NCBI RefSeq assembly: GCF_023499215.1
Contig: NZ_JAKHSK010000034.1
Coordinates: forward strand, 1-54,895
Direction of reading: 5' to 3'
Source of the DNA: Zunongwangia pacifica
GTDB lineage: Bacteria > Bacteroidota > Bacteroidia > Flavobacteriales > Flavobacteriaceae
DNA: 54,895 bases
The notes beneath the pieces were generated by a model. That model did no database searches. It saw only the letters and a program-made list of their open reading frames with translations, and was not told the DNA's origin. Each line of letters opens with the position of its first letter. The stretch's first letter is position 1. Below, piece by piece: positions 26,677 to 36,439 of this stretch. Both the position numbers and the translations under genes were made by a program.

Positions 26677-27408
26677 ATGAAAGATAATTTTTCGCACCAG
26701 TCAGCTAACTATGCCAATTTTAGGCCACAATATCCTAAGTCCATATTCGATGAAATAAAAAAGCATTTAAATCACCACCACCACGCCTGGGATTGTGCCA
26801 CGGGTAATGGACAGGTAGCCAGAGAACTTTCTACATTTTTTGATAGGGTAGAAGCAACTGATATTAGTGAGAATCAGTTAAAAGAGGCTCCTAAACTGGG
26901 GAATATCAATTATAGTATCCAGCAAGCTGAAAAGGTAAACTTTCCAAATAAATCTTTTGATCTTATTACCGTAGCGCAGGCCATTCACTGGTTTAAATTC
27001 GATGAATTTTATACTGAAGTAAAACGTACCTTAAAAGATAATGGGATTTTGGCTGTTTTGGGTTACAGTCTTTTTCGCAGCAATCCCGAAACCAACAAAA
27101 TAATTGATCATTTTTATTACAATATCATAGGGCCTTATTGGGATGAAGAACGCAAATATTTAGATGATGGCTATACTAGTATTCCTTTTCCTTTTCAGGA
27201 AATAAGCACCCCACAAGTGTATTTTAAAGAAGAATGGGAGTTCGAAAGGTTAGTAGGGTATTTAAAAACCTGGTCCGCAGTTAAACATTTTTCAGATAAA
27301 AACGGCTTTAATCCGGTAGATGATATCTATCAGCAGCTAAAAGAAAGCTTTGGAGATGAAAATTTTATCGAATTCCCAATAATATTAAAAATAGGGAAAC
27401 TTTTTTGA
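26677..27408 (+). CDS. Class I SAM-dependent methyltransferase
   Basis: A 243-residue cytoplasmic protein of the UbiE/Methyltransf_11 type. SAM-binding motif I is AWDCATGNGQVARELSTFFDRVEATDIS (about residues 38-65), motif II ITVAQAIHWFKFDEFY (95-112), and motif III LKDNGILAVLGYS (118-131). The N-terminal FSHQSANYANFRPQYP is typical of small-molecule methyltransferases of this group. The substrate is unknown. It is divergent from the GH43 operon across a 250-base gap and has no close partner. Confidence 0.88.
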   Translation: MKDNFSHQSANYANFRPQYPKSIFDEIKKHLNHHHHAWDCATGNGQVARELSTFFDRVEATDISENQLKEAPKLGNINYSIQQAEKVNFPNKSFDLITVAQAIHWFKFDEFYTEVKRTLKDNGILAVLGYSLFRSNPETNKIIDHFYYNIIGPYWDEERKYLDDGYTSIPFPFQEISTPQVYFKEEWEFERLVGYLKTWSAVKHFSDKNGFNPVDDIYQQLKESFGDENFIEFPIILKIGKLF

Positions 27409-27524
27409 AAAATTTAGAGATTCGGTAGAGACATGAAAGCTGACATTCATTGATCAATGAAATTTTAATATTTTAGCCTGGCATAAAAAATGCTGAAAAT
27501 CTAAATACCAATTAAGTAAACCAA

Positions 27525-28727
27525 ATGATGAAAAAATTAACCTTAAGCTTAAGCCTTTTTGTAGTGGTAAGCGGCAGCGCCGTGGCGCAGAGCCTTTCAT
27601 CAACCGCTTCAAACGAAAGGGTAACCGATCAGGTTTTAAAAGAATTAAATCGGGAACGAGCACTGTTGAGTCAGAATCTTGACTTCAGGATTAAAGAAAT
27701 TGATTCAAAAATCAACAATCTTGATGAAAGCATTAAGAATTCCAGAAATGCTTCAGACAAAGTAGAAAAGCTTCTGGAACGCGTAAAATTTTTAGAGGAA
27801 CGCCAGTCTGAAATCGATAAAAATACGATTAGTGTTTACAAATACAATTATAGCTCGGCTGTGCTAAATTTGGCCAGTATGGAGCGTGAGATTAAACCCC
27901 TTAATCTATTTAACAGCTCCCGCGAATTCTATTCTACTTTAGATAAAGTAAGTAACCCCATGCATTATGAAGGGTACCAGGAATGGTTTGGTAAATTTCA
28001 GGGGTTTGTAAAAGAAAATCAGGAAGATAATGCACGATTGGCTGCTTTAAATCATATTATTGAAGTAACCGGAGATTTGAGCCAGGGGACGCCATTTGTG
28101 GGCATGTTTGCCGGTAGTCTTTTCGACGGAATAGGAACTTTTATTAATTCTTTAAATAGAAGAGATAAGGAATTACGGGAACAAAGTGTTCAAATGCTGA
28201 AGTTAACAACTTCGGTTTCACAATTTACCCACGATAAAGATCTTATTGAAACCGAATGGGATGCGATCAACAAAAGTCTGGATGAATTAAAAAATATTCA
28301 GGACAAAGCAATGGCTGAAAATTTTGAGCAAATGCTCGGGATCGATCTAAAGACTTTTGAGCGCAAGTTTACTAATGAAACCGATGCGAAAAAGAGAACA
28401 CAGTATATCCTGGATATTTCAAAAATCGCTGAAAATAAAATTGTTGAAGAGCGCGAAAGCAATCCGGAAAACTGGAAACAAAATTATCACGACCAGATGC
28501 TAGCCGTTCAGAATCTAAAAATCCGTTTTGGAGATATTACTTTTAGAATTTTAGAAAACCTGAATAAATATGAAGGATTGATCGAAAAATATAAGAAAGA
28601 TCCTTATTTAAAGGATAAGATGGGTGATTTAGAATTAAAATTGGATATCGTTAAGAATAGCTTTGAAAGCACTTTTAATCCCCAGGAATACATTAAAGCA
28701 TCTAACGAGATGTATATTGTGGAGTGA
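27525..28727 (+). CDS. Secreted coiled-coil protein of unknown function
   Basis: A 400-residue protein I do not recognise. A signal peptide spans about 1-22 (ending GSAVAQ). Residues 30-100 (KELNRERALLSQNLDFRIKE ... ERVKFLEERQSEIDKN) and 205-260 are predicted long amphipathic helices, probably coiled coil. Residues 170-200 contain a Gly/Phe-rich hydrophobic stretch (GTPFVGMFAGSLFDGIGTFINSL) that could be a hairpin membrane insertion or a buried helix. No enzyme motif is visible. It is probably periplasmic and helical throughout. It is followed by a heptad repeat tract and a terminator. Confidence 0.75.
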   Translation: MMKKLTLSLSLFVVVSGSAVAQSLSSTASNERVTDQVLKELNRERALLSQNLDFRIKEIDSKINNLDESIKNSRNASDKVEKLLERVKFLEERQSEIDKNTISVYKYNYSSAVLNLASMEREIKPLNLFNSSREFYSTLDKVSNPMHYEGYQEWFGKFQGFVKENQEDNARLAALNHIIEVTGDLSQGTPFVGMFAGSLFDGIGTFINSLNRRDKELREQSVQMLKLTTSVSQFTHDKDLIETEWDAINKSLDELKNIQDKAMAENFEQMLGIDLKTFERKFTNETDAKKRTQYILDISKIAENKIVEERESNPENWKQNYHDQMLAVQNLKIRFGDITFRILENLNKYEGLIEKYKKDPYLKDKMGDLELKLDIVKNSFESTFNPQEYIKASNEMYIVE

Positions 28728-28732
28728 GATTA

Positions 28733-28767
28733 TAAGTTTAAAGTTAGAAAGTTCAAAATTTGAAAGT
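28733..28767. repeat. Degenerate AAAGTTN heptad tract after a stop codon
   Basis: Successive units of about 7 bases (AAGTTTA, AAGTTAG, AAAGTTC, AAAATTTG, AAAGT) begin 5 bases after the preceding stop. The same kind of tract follows ychF (30041-30060), the symporter gene and ung. Confidence 0.5.
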
Positions 28768-28790
28768 AATATAGGATTAATAATAGATAG

Positions 28791-28813
28791 GGAGAGCTAA
28801 AGCTCTCCTTTTT
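28791..28813 (+). terminator. Rho-independent terminator before ychF
   Basis: GGAGAGCT (28791-28798) pairs with AGCTCTCC (28801-28808), followed by five T. Confidence 0.88.
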
Positions 28814-28895
28814 ATTTTAAGATTCGTGATTTTAAGCTATATTTTTAAAATAAATTATAAAGAATCTGGGGGGTGAGAAATTCGTATCTAATTGC

Positions 28896-28903
28896 TATCT
28901 TTG
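28896..28903 (+). promoter_or_regulatory. -7 box (TATCTTTG) of ychF
   Basis: TATCTTTG followed by CAGCCGC is a strong match to Bacteroidota housekeeping promoters (TAnnTTTG). It ends 34 bases before the ATG. Confidence 0.65.
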
Positions 28904-28937
28904 CAGCCGCAAAATAAACAGCATCAAAAATTAATAT

Positions 28938-30032
28938 ATGAAAGCCGGAATTGTTGGATTACCAAACGTAGGAAAATCAACTTTGTTTAATTGCTTATCG
29001 AATGCAAAAGCACAAAGCGCGAATTTCCCTTTTTGTACGATCGAGCCTAATATTGGAGTGGTAAATGTTCCAGATCCTCGTATTAAAAGATTAGAGGAAT
29101 TGGTAAATCCAGAGCGGGTACAGCCGGCAACCGTAGAGATTGTGGATATCGCAGGACTGGTAAAAGGAGCGAGTAAGGGAGAAGGTTTAGGAAACCAGTT
29201 TTTGGCCAATATACGAGAGACCGATGCGATTCTTCATGTACTTAGATGCTTTGATAATGATAATATCGTACACGTAGACGGGTCTATAGATCCTATCCGT
29301 GATAAAGAAACCATTGATATGGAACTTCAGCTTAAAGATCTGGAAACCGTAGAGAAAAAGCTGGAAAAAGTAAAGCGTGCTGCTAAAACCGGTAATAAAG
29401 AAGCTCAAAAAGAAGAAGCGGCTTTATTAAAAGCGAAAGCCGGTTTAGAAGCCGGAAAATCGATAAGAGCGGTAGAATTTACCGAAGATGAACATAAAGA
29501 GTTTATTAAACCTTTACAGTTTATTACCGATAAACCGGTAATGTACGTATGTAACGTAAATGAAGAGGCTGCGGTAAATGGCAATGCTCATGTAGATCGT
29601 GTTCGTGAAGCTGTAAAAGATGAAAATGCTGAAGTTTTAGTACTTGCTGTTGGGACTGAAGCTGATATTACCGAATTAGATGATTACGAAGAACGCCAGA
29701 TGTTCCTTCAGGATATTGGGCTGGAAGAGCCGGGATCGGCAAAATTAATTCGTGGTGCTTATAGCTTATTAAATCTACAAACTTATTTTACTGCCGGAGT
29801 TAAGGAAGTAAGAGCCTGGACCATCCCCATTGGAGCAACAGCACCACAGGCAGCAGGGGTAATTCATACTGATTTTGAAAAAGGATTTATTCGTGCAGAA
29901 GTAATTTCTTATAATGATTTTTCAGAATTAGGTTCTGAAGCTAAAGTGAAAGAAGCCGGAAAAATGCGAGTAGAAGGAAAGGACTATGTGGTTCAGAATG
30001 GTGATGTAATGCACTTTAGATTTAATGTATAG
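28938..30032 (+). CDS. ychF: Redox-regulated ATPase YchF (Obg-family)
   Basis: A 364-residue P-loop NTPase of the usual YchF length. G1 is GLPNVGKST (near residue 6), followed by [33 protein letters not shown] (G3 region) and the coiled-coil insertion (130-165). A TGS domain closes the protein ([18 protein letters not shown] ... [16 protein letters not shown]). The canonical guanine-specificity NKxD motif is replaced, as in other YchF proteins that prefer ATP. It associates with ribosomes and responds to oxidative stress in other bacteria. It is monocistronic, between a terminator and an intergenic repeat. Confidence 0.96.
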   Translation: MKAGIVGLPNVGKSTLFNCLSNAKAQSANFPFCTIEPNIGVVNVPDPRIKRLEELVNPERVQPATVEIVDIAGLVKGASKGEGLGNQFLANIRETDAILHVLRCFDNDNIVHVDGSIDPIRDKETIDMELQLKDLETVEKKLEKVKRAAKTGNKEAQKEEAALLKAKAGLEAGKSIRAVEFTEDEHKEFIKPLQFITDKPVMYVCNVNEEAAVNGNAHVDRVREAVKDENAEVLVLAVGTEADITELDDYEERQMFLQDIGLEEPGSAKLIRGAYSLLNLQTYFTAGVKEVRAWTIPIGATAPQAAGVIHTDFEKGFIRAEVISYNDFSELGSEAKVKEAGKMRVEGKDYVVQNGDVMHFRFNV

Positions 30033-30128
30033 CCATTTAGTCTTAAAGTTTGAAAGTTAATGCGAGGATATTTTTAAATAGAAATTATATTCATGTAGCT
30101 TCAATGACGTCCTAGTAAAAATGTATTT

Positions 30129-30232
30129 TAGTAAACTACCTGGGGGAAAGCCCACTGGGCATTCTATAGAAACAAAATTTCAATTTCGAGGCATCCCGAT
30201 TTGTATTACCCTCTTTGGCGGTACCAATAAAT
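30129..30232 (+). repeat. 104-bp interspersed intergenic repeat, copy A
   Basis: Ungapped alignment with 44251-44354 shows 19 mismatches in 104 positions by hand count (about 82% identity), both starting TAGTAAACTACCT and ending CCAATAAAT. The gap 30033-30478 otherwise holds a short heptad tract (30041-30060) and the parE promoter region. Confidence 0.75.
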
Positions 30233-30373
30233 ACGTATCAGCTTAAAACACATTTTAAGTTTTAATAGATATCTAAACAAGAGCAAAGTCAGTTATAATT
30301 GCATTGATATCAATTTTCTTTTAATAAGCTATTCAAAAAAACATACTGGATGTTGAATTACATAAAATTCAGC

Positions 30374-30411
30374 AATTAACAATTTTTCTAAAGCCTTTGT
30401 TAATTACTTTG
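30374..30411 (+). promoter_or_regulatory. Promoter region of the parE-parC operon with 9-bp inverted repeat
   Basis: AATTAACAA (30374-30382) and TTGTTAATT (30397-30405) are perfect reverse complements. The right arm runs into TTACTTTG (30404-30411) followed by TAGCCGCAG, close to the ychF promoter sequence TATCTTTGCAGCCGC. The box differs from TAnnTTTG at one base. The inverted repeat is placed to affect use of the promoter. Confidence 0.45.
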
Positions 30412-30478
30412 TAGCCGCAGGGTTTTAACTTTTAACGGTATATCTTATATTAGCCGGGAAACTCCACTATTTATAAAC

Positions 30479-32341
30479 ATGAGTCAGGAAACAAAGTACA
30501 CCGAAGATAATATTCGGTCGCTGGACTGGAAAGAACATATTCGAATGCGCCCGGGAATGTATATCGGGAAATTGGGGGATGGTTCTAGTGCAGACGATGG
30601 GATTTATATATTACTAAAAGAAGTTTTAGATAACTGTATCGATGAATTTGTAATGGGTTCCGGTAAAACTATCGAGGTATCTGTTCAAAATCAACGTGTT
30701 ATTGTTCGTGATTATGGCCGTGGTATTCCACTTGGAAAAGTAGTGGATGTAGTTTCTAAGATGAATACCGGTGGAAAATACGACTCCAGAGCTTTTAAAA
30801 AATCTGTTGGTTTAAATGGTGTTGGTACAAAAGCGGTAAATGCGCTTTCTTCCTATTTTAGAGTAGAATCGAATAGGGATGGAAAATCCCATGCGGCTGA
30901 ATTTGAGCAGGGAAATTTAAAAGATGAAGAATCTTTGGAGGAAACTTCACGCCGTCGTGGTACAAAGGTGACCTTTGTTCCTGATGAGCTTATTTTTAAA
31001 AACTTCAAATTTAGAAATGAGTACATCGAAAAAATGATTAAAAATTATGTGTACCTAAATCCCGGGTTAAGCATTATTTTTAATGGTGAGAAGTTCTATT
31101 CAGAAAATGGATTAAAAGATCTATTAAACGATACTTTAAATAAAGAAGATCGATTATATCCTATTATTCATTTACGGGGTGATGATATCGAAATTGCCGT
31201 AACACACAGTAAAGCGCAGTACAGTGAAGAATATCACTCATTTGTAAATGGACAAAATACCTCGCAAGGGGGAACGCATTTAGCTGCTTTTAGAGAGGCC
31301 ATTGTTAGAACGGTTAGGGAATTTTACGGTAAAAATTATGATGCTTCAGATATTCGAAAATCGATTGTTGCCGCTATTTCCATAAAAGTGATGGAGCCCG
31401 TTTTTGAAAGTCAGACCAAAACAAAACTGGGTTCTACAGATATGGGAGGGGATTTTCCTACGGTTAGAACTTACATTAATGATTTTGTAAAGCGTAATTT
31501 TGACAATTACCTGCATAAAAATCAGGAAACTGCCGAGAAACTTCAACGAAAAATACTTCAGGCAGAACGCGAGCGTAAAGATCTTTCAGGAATTCGGAAA
31601 CTAGCTAAAGAGCGGGCTAAGAAAGCTAGCTTACACAATAAAAAATTAAGAGATTGCAGGATTCATCTTGGTGACAATAAAAAGGAGCGTTATCTGGAAA
31701 CCACACTTTTTATTACTGAGGGAGATTCGGCTAGTGGATCGATCACAAAATCCAGGGATGTTAATACACAGGCTGTTTTTAGTTTAAAGGGAAAGCCTTT
31801 AAACAGCTACGGATTAAGTAAAAAAATTGTTTACGAAAACGAAGAATTTAACCTGCTACAAGCCGCGTTAAATATAGAAGAATCTTTAGAGGATCTTCGT
31901 TATAATAATATTGTGATCGCAACAGATGCCGATGTTGATGGGATGCATATTCGATTATTATTGATTACATTTTTTCTTCAGTTTTTTCCTGAATTGATTA
32001 AAGAAAATCATTTATATATTTTACAAACGCCACTTTTTAGAGTACGGAATAAAAAGGAGACAATCTATTGTTATTCAGAATACGAAAGAAAACAGGCCGT
32101 GCAAAAGCTTAAAGGAAAGGTTGAGATAACCCGATTTAAAGGTTTAGGGGAGATTTCTCCAGATGAATTCAAGTATTTTATCGGAGATGATATCAGGCTG
32201 GATCCCGTTATGCTGGATAAGGATAAATCTATAGAAGAAATGCTTAGTTTCTATATGGGTAAAAACACACCAGATCGCCAGGAATTTATTATTGATAACT
32301 TAAAAGTAGAGCTTGATCTTATCGAAGAATTAGGAATATGA
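30479..32341 (+). CDS. parE: DNA topoisomerase IV subunit B
   Basis: A 620-residue GHKL-type ATPase subunit. [15 protein letters not shown] and DYGRGIPLG carry the ATP-binding Asn and Gly-rich box; [14 protein letters not shown] is the GHKL lid; [12 protein letters not shown] and [13 protein letters not shown] are the TOPRIM metal motifs. The length matches ParE/GyrB-type proteins, and the adjacent ParC-type subunit supports topoisomerase IV, which separates daughter chromosomes. The ATG overlaps no upstream gene. Its last four bases overlap the start of a small membrane-protein gene, indicating coupled translation in a parE-x-parC-mscL operon. Confidence 0.94.
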   Translation: MSQETKYTEDNIRSLDWKEHIRMRPGMYIGKLGDGSSADDGIYILLKEVLDNCIDEFVMGSGKTIEVSVQNQRVIVRDYGRGIPLGKVVDVVSKMNTGGKYDSRAFKKSVGLNGVGTKAVNALSSYFRVESNRDGKSHAAEFEQGNLKDEESLEETSRRRGTKVTFVPDELIFKNFKFRNEYIEKMIKNYVYLNPGLSIIFNGEKFYSENGLKDLLNDTLNKEDRLYPIIHLRGDDIEIAVTHSKAQYSEEYHSFVNGQNTSQGGTHLAAFREAIVRTVREFYGKNYDASDIRKSIVAAISIKVMEPVFESQTKTKLGSTDMGGDFPTVRTYINDFVKRNFDNYLHKNQETAEKLQRKILQAERERKDLSGIRKLAKERAKKASLHNKKLRDCRIHLGDNKKERYLETTLFITEGDSASGSITKSRDVNTQAVFSLKGKPLNSYGLSKKIVYENEEFNLLQAALNIEESLEDLRYNNIVIATDADVDGMHIRLLLITFFLQFFPELIKENHLYILQTPLFRVRNKKETIYCYSEYERKQAVQKLKGKVEITRFKGLGEISPDEFKYFIGDDIRLDPVMLDKDKSIEEMLSFYMGKNTPDRQEFIIDNLKVELDLIEELGI

Positions 32342-32820
32342 AGTGTAACAACAAGAATGAAATAAAAATAATCCCACCTGTTTATATCGTTCTGGTTGCG
32401 GTGTTTTTAACTAACATTTTTGTAAATGTAGAATTAATAGGGCGTGATGAGCCTATAGGATTCAGTCATTTTTTACCTAATATCATCACGCTACTTATTT
32501 TCTTTTTTGTACATAAAATAGGTGTGAGTTTTGATTTTGATAGTGACGGTGAAACCCTGATTTTTAAGAATAACGGCGTCTTCTTTTCAAAATTTATGGA
32601 ATACCGAGTTAAGAAAGCAGAATTTCCAAAGAGAAAATTAGCAAAATATAAGTTTACCAATTACGGAATATATTCAAGCATAACTATTTATATTAAATCC
32701 AGACGAAGAAAAGGTTTTAAAAAATATACATTTAACACCACGTTTTTAAGCAGAAAAAAGAAAAGCGGCCTGGTCGCTTCTTTGCAAAATGTTTTGGACA
32801 AACCTAAAGCTGTGGCTTAA
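32338..32820 (+). CDS. Small membrane protein between parE and parC, function unknown
   Basis: A 160-residue protein I do not recognise. Two hydrophobic segments are visible (about residues 13-32 and 44-62), followed by a basic, beta-rich cytoplasmic part ([32 protein letters not shown] ... [22 protein letters not shown]), which resembles small PH-like domains on membrane anchors. It overlaps the parE stop by 4 bases (ATGA) and ends 3 bases before parC, so it is fully embedded in the topoisomerase IV operon. A role tied to chromosome segregation at the membrane is possible but unproven. Confidence 0.8.
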   Translation: MKCNNKNEIKIIPPVYIVLVAVFLTNIFVNVELIGRDEPIGFSHFLPNIITLLIFFFVHKIGVSFDFDSDGETLIFKNNGVFFSKFMEYRVKKAEFPKRKLAKYKFTNYGIYSSITIYIKSRRRKGFKKYTFNTTFLSRKKKSGLVASLQNVLDKPKAVA

Positions 32821-32823
32821 CAT

Positions 32824-35451
32824 ATGGAAGAGAATCCCGAAGAATCTAAAGACGAACAATTAAATAATCCTAAAGAAGAAATAATGCGGGTTACCGGTAT
32901 GTATAAAGACTGGTTTCTTGATTATGCTTCTTATGTGATTTTAGAACGTGCTGTACCGGCAATGGAAGACGGTTTTAAACCGGTACAACGCCGAATTATG
33001 CATTCTATGAAAGATCTTGATGATGGTCGTTACAATAAAGTAGCGAATATCGTTGGGCATACCATGCAATATCATCCTCATGGTGACGCCAGTATTGGTG
33101 ACGCCATGGTACAGATTGGCCAAAAAGATCTTTTAATTGATACACAGGGAAACTGGGGAAATATTTTAACCGGTGATCGTGCAGCAGCACCCAGATATAT
33201 CGAGGCGAGATTATCGAAATTTGCGCTGGAAGTACTATACAACCCAAAACTTACTGAATGGCAGTTATCTTATGATGGCCGTAAAAAAGAACCGGTAAAT
33301 CTTCCCGTTAAATTCCCAATGCTATTGGCACAGGGTGGAGAAGGAATTGCGGTAGGTTTAAGTACCCGTTTATTGCCCCATAACTTTAACGAGCTTATTG
33401 AGGCTTCTATAAAACATCTACAAGGGAAACGTTTCAAATTATTTCCGGATTTTCCTACCGGTGGTATTGCCGATATTTCCCATTACAATGATGGCAAACG
33501 AGGCGGCCGGGTTAGAGTTCGGGCTAAAATTAGTCAGTTAGACAAAAATACGCTGGTCATTACCGAAATTCCTTTTGGTACCACCACCACAAGCTTGATC
33601 GATTCGGTTTTAAAAGCGAACGAGAAAGGAAAAATAAAGATCAAAAAGATCGAAGATAATACGGCGGCTGAAGTTGAAATACAAATTCATCTTCCTAATA
33701 ATATATCACCCGACCGTACTATCGATGCGCTTTACGCGTTTACCCAGTGTGAAAATTCATTATCACCACTGGGCTGTGTAATCGTTGATAATAAGCCGGA
33801 GTTTTTAGGGGTTTCAGATATTTTAAGATCTTCTACAGATCATACACTTCATCTTTTAAAGCGTGAGCTTGAAATTACACTAGATGAACTGGAGGAACAA
33901 TGGCATTTTGCTTCTTTAGAACGTATTTTTATTGAAAACAGGATCTATCGTGAGATTGAAGAAGAAGAAACCTGGGAAGGAGTAATTAGTGCTATAGATG
34001 AAGGTTTAAAACCACATATTAAGCATTTAAAACGAGCGGTAACCGAAGAAGATATCGTAAGACTTACCGAGATTCGAATTAAAAGAATCTCAAAATTTGA
34101 TATCGACAAAGCGCAGCAAAAAATAGACGCTTTAGAAGATGAAATCGCGAGGGTGAATCATCATCTTGATAATCTTATTGATTATGCCGTTGATTATTTC
34201 ACAAATTTAAAAGAGAAATACGGGCAGGATAAAGATCGCAAGACTGAACTGCGACTGTTTGAAGATATTGAAGCTTCTAAGGTAGTGATAAGAAATACCA
34301 AGCTTTACGTAAATCGTAAGGAAGGATTTATTGGAACCGCTCTAAAAAGGGATGAGTATGTAACCGATTGTTCAGATATCGACGATATTATTTGCTTTAC
34401 TGCCGATGGTAAAATGATGGTGACCAAAGTGGATACCAAAACTTTTATCGGTAAAGATATTATTCATGTCGCTGTTTTTAAGAAAAAAGATAAGCGTACC
34501 ATTTATAACATGATTTATCGCGACGGAAAAGGCGGAACCACTTATGTAAAACGTTTTGCGGTAACATCGGTAACCAGAGATCGTGAATATGATCTTACTC
34601 AGGGTAAAAAAGATTCTAAAGTTCTTTATTTTTCAGCTAATCCTAATGGTGAAGCCGAAGTGATTACCGTATTCTTAAGACAGGTAGGTAGTATCAAAAA
34701 ATTAAAATTTGAATTAGATTTTGCCGAGATCTTAATAAAAGGAAGAAACGTAAAAGGAAATATTGTTACTAAATATTCTGTAAAACGAATAGAATTAAAA
34801 GAAGAAGGAGTTTCTACCTTAAAACCGAGAAAGATCTGGTTTGATGATGTGGTTAAACGACTTAATGTAGACGAACGTGGTGAATTATTAGGAGAATTTA
34901 AAGGTGAAGATCGCCTGTTAATTATTACTCAGGATGGTATTGCAAAAACCATAAAACCTGAATTAACAACGCGTTTTGACGAGGAAATGATCGTGCTAGA
35001 GAAATGGACCCCTAAAAAGCCAATTTCAGCCATTTATTGGGAGCCCGAAAAAGAACGGTTTTATGTAAAGCGTTTCTTAATCGAACATCCCGACAAAGAA
35101 GAGAAGTTTATTAGCGACCATGAAAATGCCTATTTAGAAATGGTTTCTACAGATTATTTCCCGATGATAGAGATTGAATTCACCAAATTAAAAGGAAAAG
35201 ATCGCCGACCAAACGAAGAAGTGAGTATTGAAGAGTTTATTTCGGTAAAAGGGATTAAGGCACTTGGAAACCAGTTAACTACAGATAAAGTAAAGGCAAT
35301 AAATTTACTTGATCCACTTCCCGATGAATCAGATCCTGAAGAAGAAAATGAGGAAGGTGAAGAGGTGGATTTTAACCAGACGGGAACCAGCTTTAAAGAA
35401 GATAAAGACTCTTCCGAAGAGAATCAGACCAAATTATTTGATGACGAATAA
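32824..35451 (+). CDS. parC: DNA topoisomerase IV subunit A
   Basis: An 875-residue type II topoisomerase A subunit. The active-site Tyr125 lies in AAPRYIEARLS. The DNA-gate helix reads QYHPHGDASIGDAM (residues 82-95), followed by the GLSTRLLPHNFNEL segment and a long coiled coil (about 340-460). The C-terminal part has degenerate beta-propeller blades and an acidic tail (DESDPEEENEEGEEVDF). With ParE it relaxes and decatenates DNA. It sits 3 bases after the small membrane protein and 2 bases before mscL, so all four are one unit. GyrA is less likely because of the parE neighbour and the divergent C-terminus. Confidence 0.93.
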   Translation: MEENPEESKDEQLNNPKEEIMRVTGMYKDWFLDYASYVILERAVPAMEDGFKPVQRRIMHSMKDLDDGRYNKVANIVGHTMQYHPHGDASIGDAMVQIGQKDLLIDTQGNWGNILTGDRAAAPRYIEARLSKFALEVLYNPKLTEWQLSYDGRKKEPVNLPVKFPMLLAQGGEGIAVGLSTRLLPHNFNELIEASIKHLQGKRFKLFPDFPTGGIADISHYNDGKRGGRVRVRAKISQLDKNTLVITEIPFGTTTTSLIDSVLKANEKGKIKIKKIEDNTAAEVEIQIHLPNNISPDRTIDALYAFTQCENSLSPLGCVIVDNKPEFLGVSDILRSSTDHTLHLLKRELEITLDELEEQWHFASLERIFIENRIYREIEEEETWEGVISAIDEGLKPHIKHLKRAVTEEDIVRLTEIRIKRISKFDIDKAQQKIDALEDEIARVNHHLDNLIDYAVDYFTNLKEKYGQDKDRKTELRLFEDIEASKVVIRNTKLYVNRKEGFIGTALKRDEYVTDCSDIDDIICFTADGKMMVTKVDTKTFIGKDIIHVAVFKKKDKRTIYNMIYRDGKGGTTYVKRFAVTSVTRDREYDLTQGKKDSKVLYFSANPNGEAEVITVFLRQVGSIKKLKFELDFAEILIKGRNVKGNIVTKYSVKRIELKEEGVSTLKPRKIWFDDVVKRLNVDERGELLGEFKGEDRLLIITQDGIAKTIKPELTTRFDEEMIVLEKWTPKKPISAIYWEPEKERFYVKRFLIEHPDKEEKFISDHENAYLEMVSTDYFPMIEIEFTKLKGKDRRPNEEVSIEEFISVKGIKALGNQLTTDKVKAINLLDPLPDESDPEEENEEGEEVDFNQTGTSFKEDKDSSEENQTKLFDDE

Positions 35452-35453
35452 TA

Positions 35454-35909
35454 ATGGGAATACTTAAAGAGTTTAAAGAGTTTGCCATTAAAGGGAACAT
35501 GGTAGACATCGCCATTGGTGTAATTATTGGCGCTGCTTTTAATAGAGTGATCGATGTTCTGGTAAAAGAGGTGATTACACCACCTTTAAGCTTAATGACA
35601 GATGGAATTCAATTTTCAGATAAAAAAATTGTCTTAAGAGAAGCTATTGACGCTTCAGCCAGCGCTACCGGAAAAGCTGTAGAAGAAGTAGCTATCGCCT
35701 ACGGTGCTTTATTGGAGGCCTTAATTGATTTTCTCATTATAGGTTTTACCATCTTTATAGTGGTAAAACTAATGAACCGATTTAGGGCCAAGGCTCAGGA
35801 TCCAGAGAATAAAGAAGTTAATACTCCAAAAGATATCGAATTACTTTCTAATTTGAATTTGCTCATAAAAGAGCAAAATGAAATTTTAAAACAAAATAAT
35901 AGGAAGTAA
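35454..35909 (+). CDS. mscL: Large-conductance mechanosensitive channel MscL
   Basis: A 151-residue channel with the MscL hallmark N-terminus GILKEFKEFAIKGNMVDIAIGVIIGAAFNRVIDVLV (helix S1 and TM1), a periplasmic loop, TM2 ALLEALIDFLIIGFTIFIVVKLMNRF (about 84-110) and a charged C-terminal helix bundle. Five subunits form a pore that opens under membrane tension and releases solutes during hypo-osmotic shock, useful for a marine organism. It starts 2 bases after parC, and so is probably expressed with topoisomerase IV. Confidence 0.95.
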   Translation: MGILKEFKEFAIKGNMVDIAIGVIIGAAFNRVIDVLVKEVITPPLSLMTDGIQFSDKKIVLREAIDASASATGKAVEEVAIAYGALLEALIDFLIIGFTIFIVVKLMNRFRAKAQDPENKEVNTPKDIELLSNLNLLIKEQNEILKQNNRK

Positions 35910-36030
35910 GTTACTTTAAGAGGTAGCGCAATAAGGATTTATTATAAAACAGATTTTATTTTAAGATATTTCGACAACTATCATTAACGGGTTAGAAGCA
36001 TTTAATAGATGATTATCCAGAAAAATCTGA

Positions 36031-36408
36031 TTATTCTTCTTTAACTCGATATACCGATCCTCTTTCCTTACGGGGATCACCTACTTTGCCATACTCAAAC
36101 GTGTAGCCATCTTTATCGGTTTTAATAATACGCATGTGGATGGCCTGCCTTTCCTGCATATTTTTAGGGTGAATGTTTTTAAGGATAAATTCACAGTCAT
36201 TAATCCATCGTACAGAAGAAGTATCTGTTTTCCCCTGAAAGGTATCAATCTCTAAACTGTCTGTCCGCACAAATCGTGAGGTTACCATTTCTCCGTTTAA
36301 ATAGGATTGAAATTCAAAAGTTCCGGTACGAAAATCCTGACAGTTTTTTTCAGGTTCAAAACAACTTAAAAATAGGAATGGAACAAAAAAGAAGATTAAT
36401 TTTTTCAT
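36031..36408 (-). CDS. Small lipoprotein of unknown function
   Basis: A 125-residue lipoprotein. The signal MKKLIFFFVPFLFLSC places the lipidated Cys at residue 16. The rest is a compact beta-rich domain with GTFEFQSYLNGEMVTSRFVRTDSLEIDTF and WINDCEFILKNIHP; one extra Cys pair (Cys23, Cys72 region) may form a disulfide. As I recall, this family has been labelled 'DNA topoisomerase IV' because of its neighbourhood; nothing in the sequence supports that. It follows the XRE regulator on the same strand by 31 bases and may be cotranscribed with it. Confidence 0.78.
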   Translation of the reverse strand: MKKLIFFFVPFLFLSCFEPEKNCQDFRTGTFEFQSYLNGEMVTSRFVRTDSLEIDTFQGKTDTSSVRWINDCEFILKNIHPKNMQERQAIHMRIIKTDKDGYTFEYGKVGDPRKERGSVYRVKEE

Positions 36409-36439
36409 AGGGCAAAATTAATCGAAATGGCCTGAATAT

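Noticed and set aside
36031-36408. Calling this lipoprotein a DNA topoisomerase IV component
   Set aside because: It is a 125-residue lipoprotein with no topoisomerase motif; only its location near parC suggests the name.
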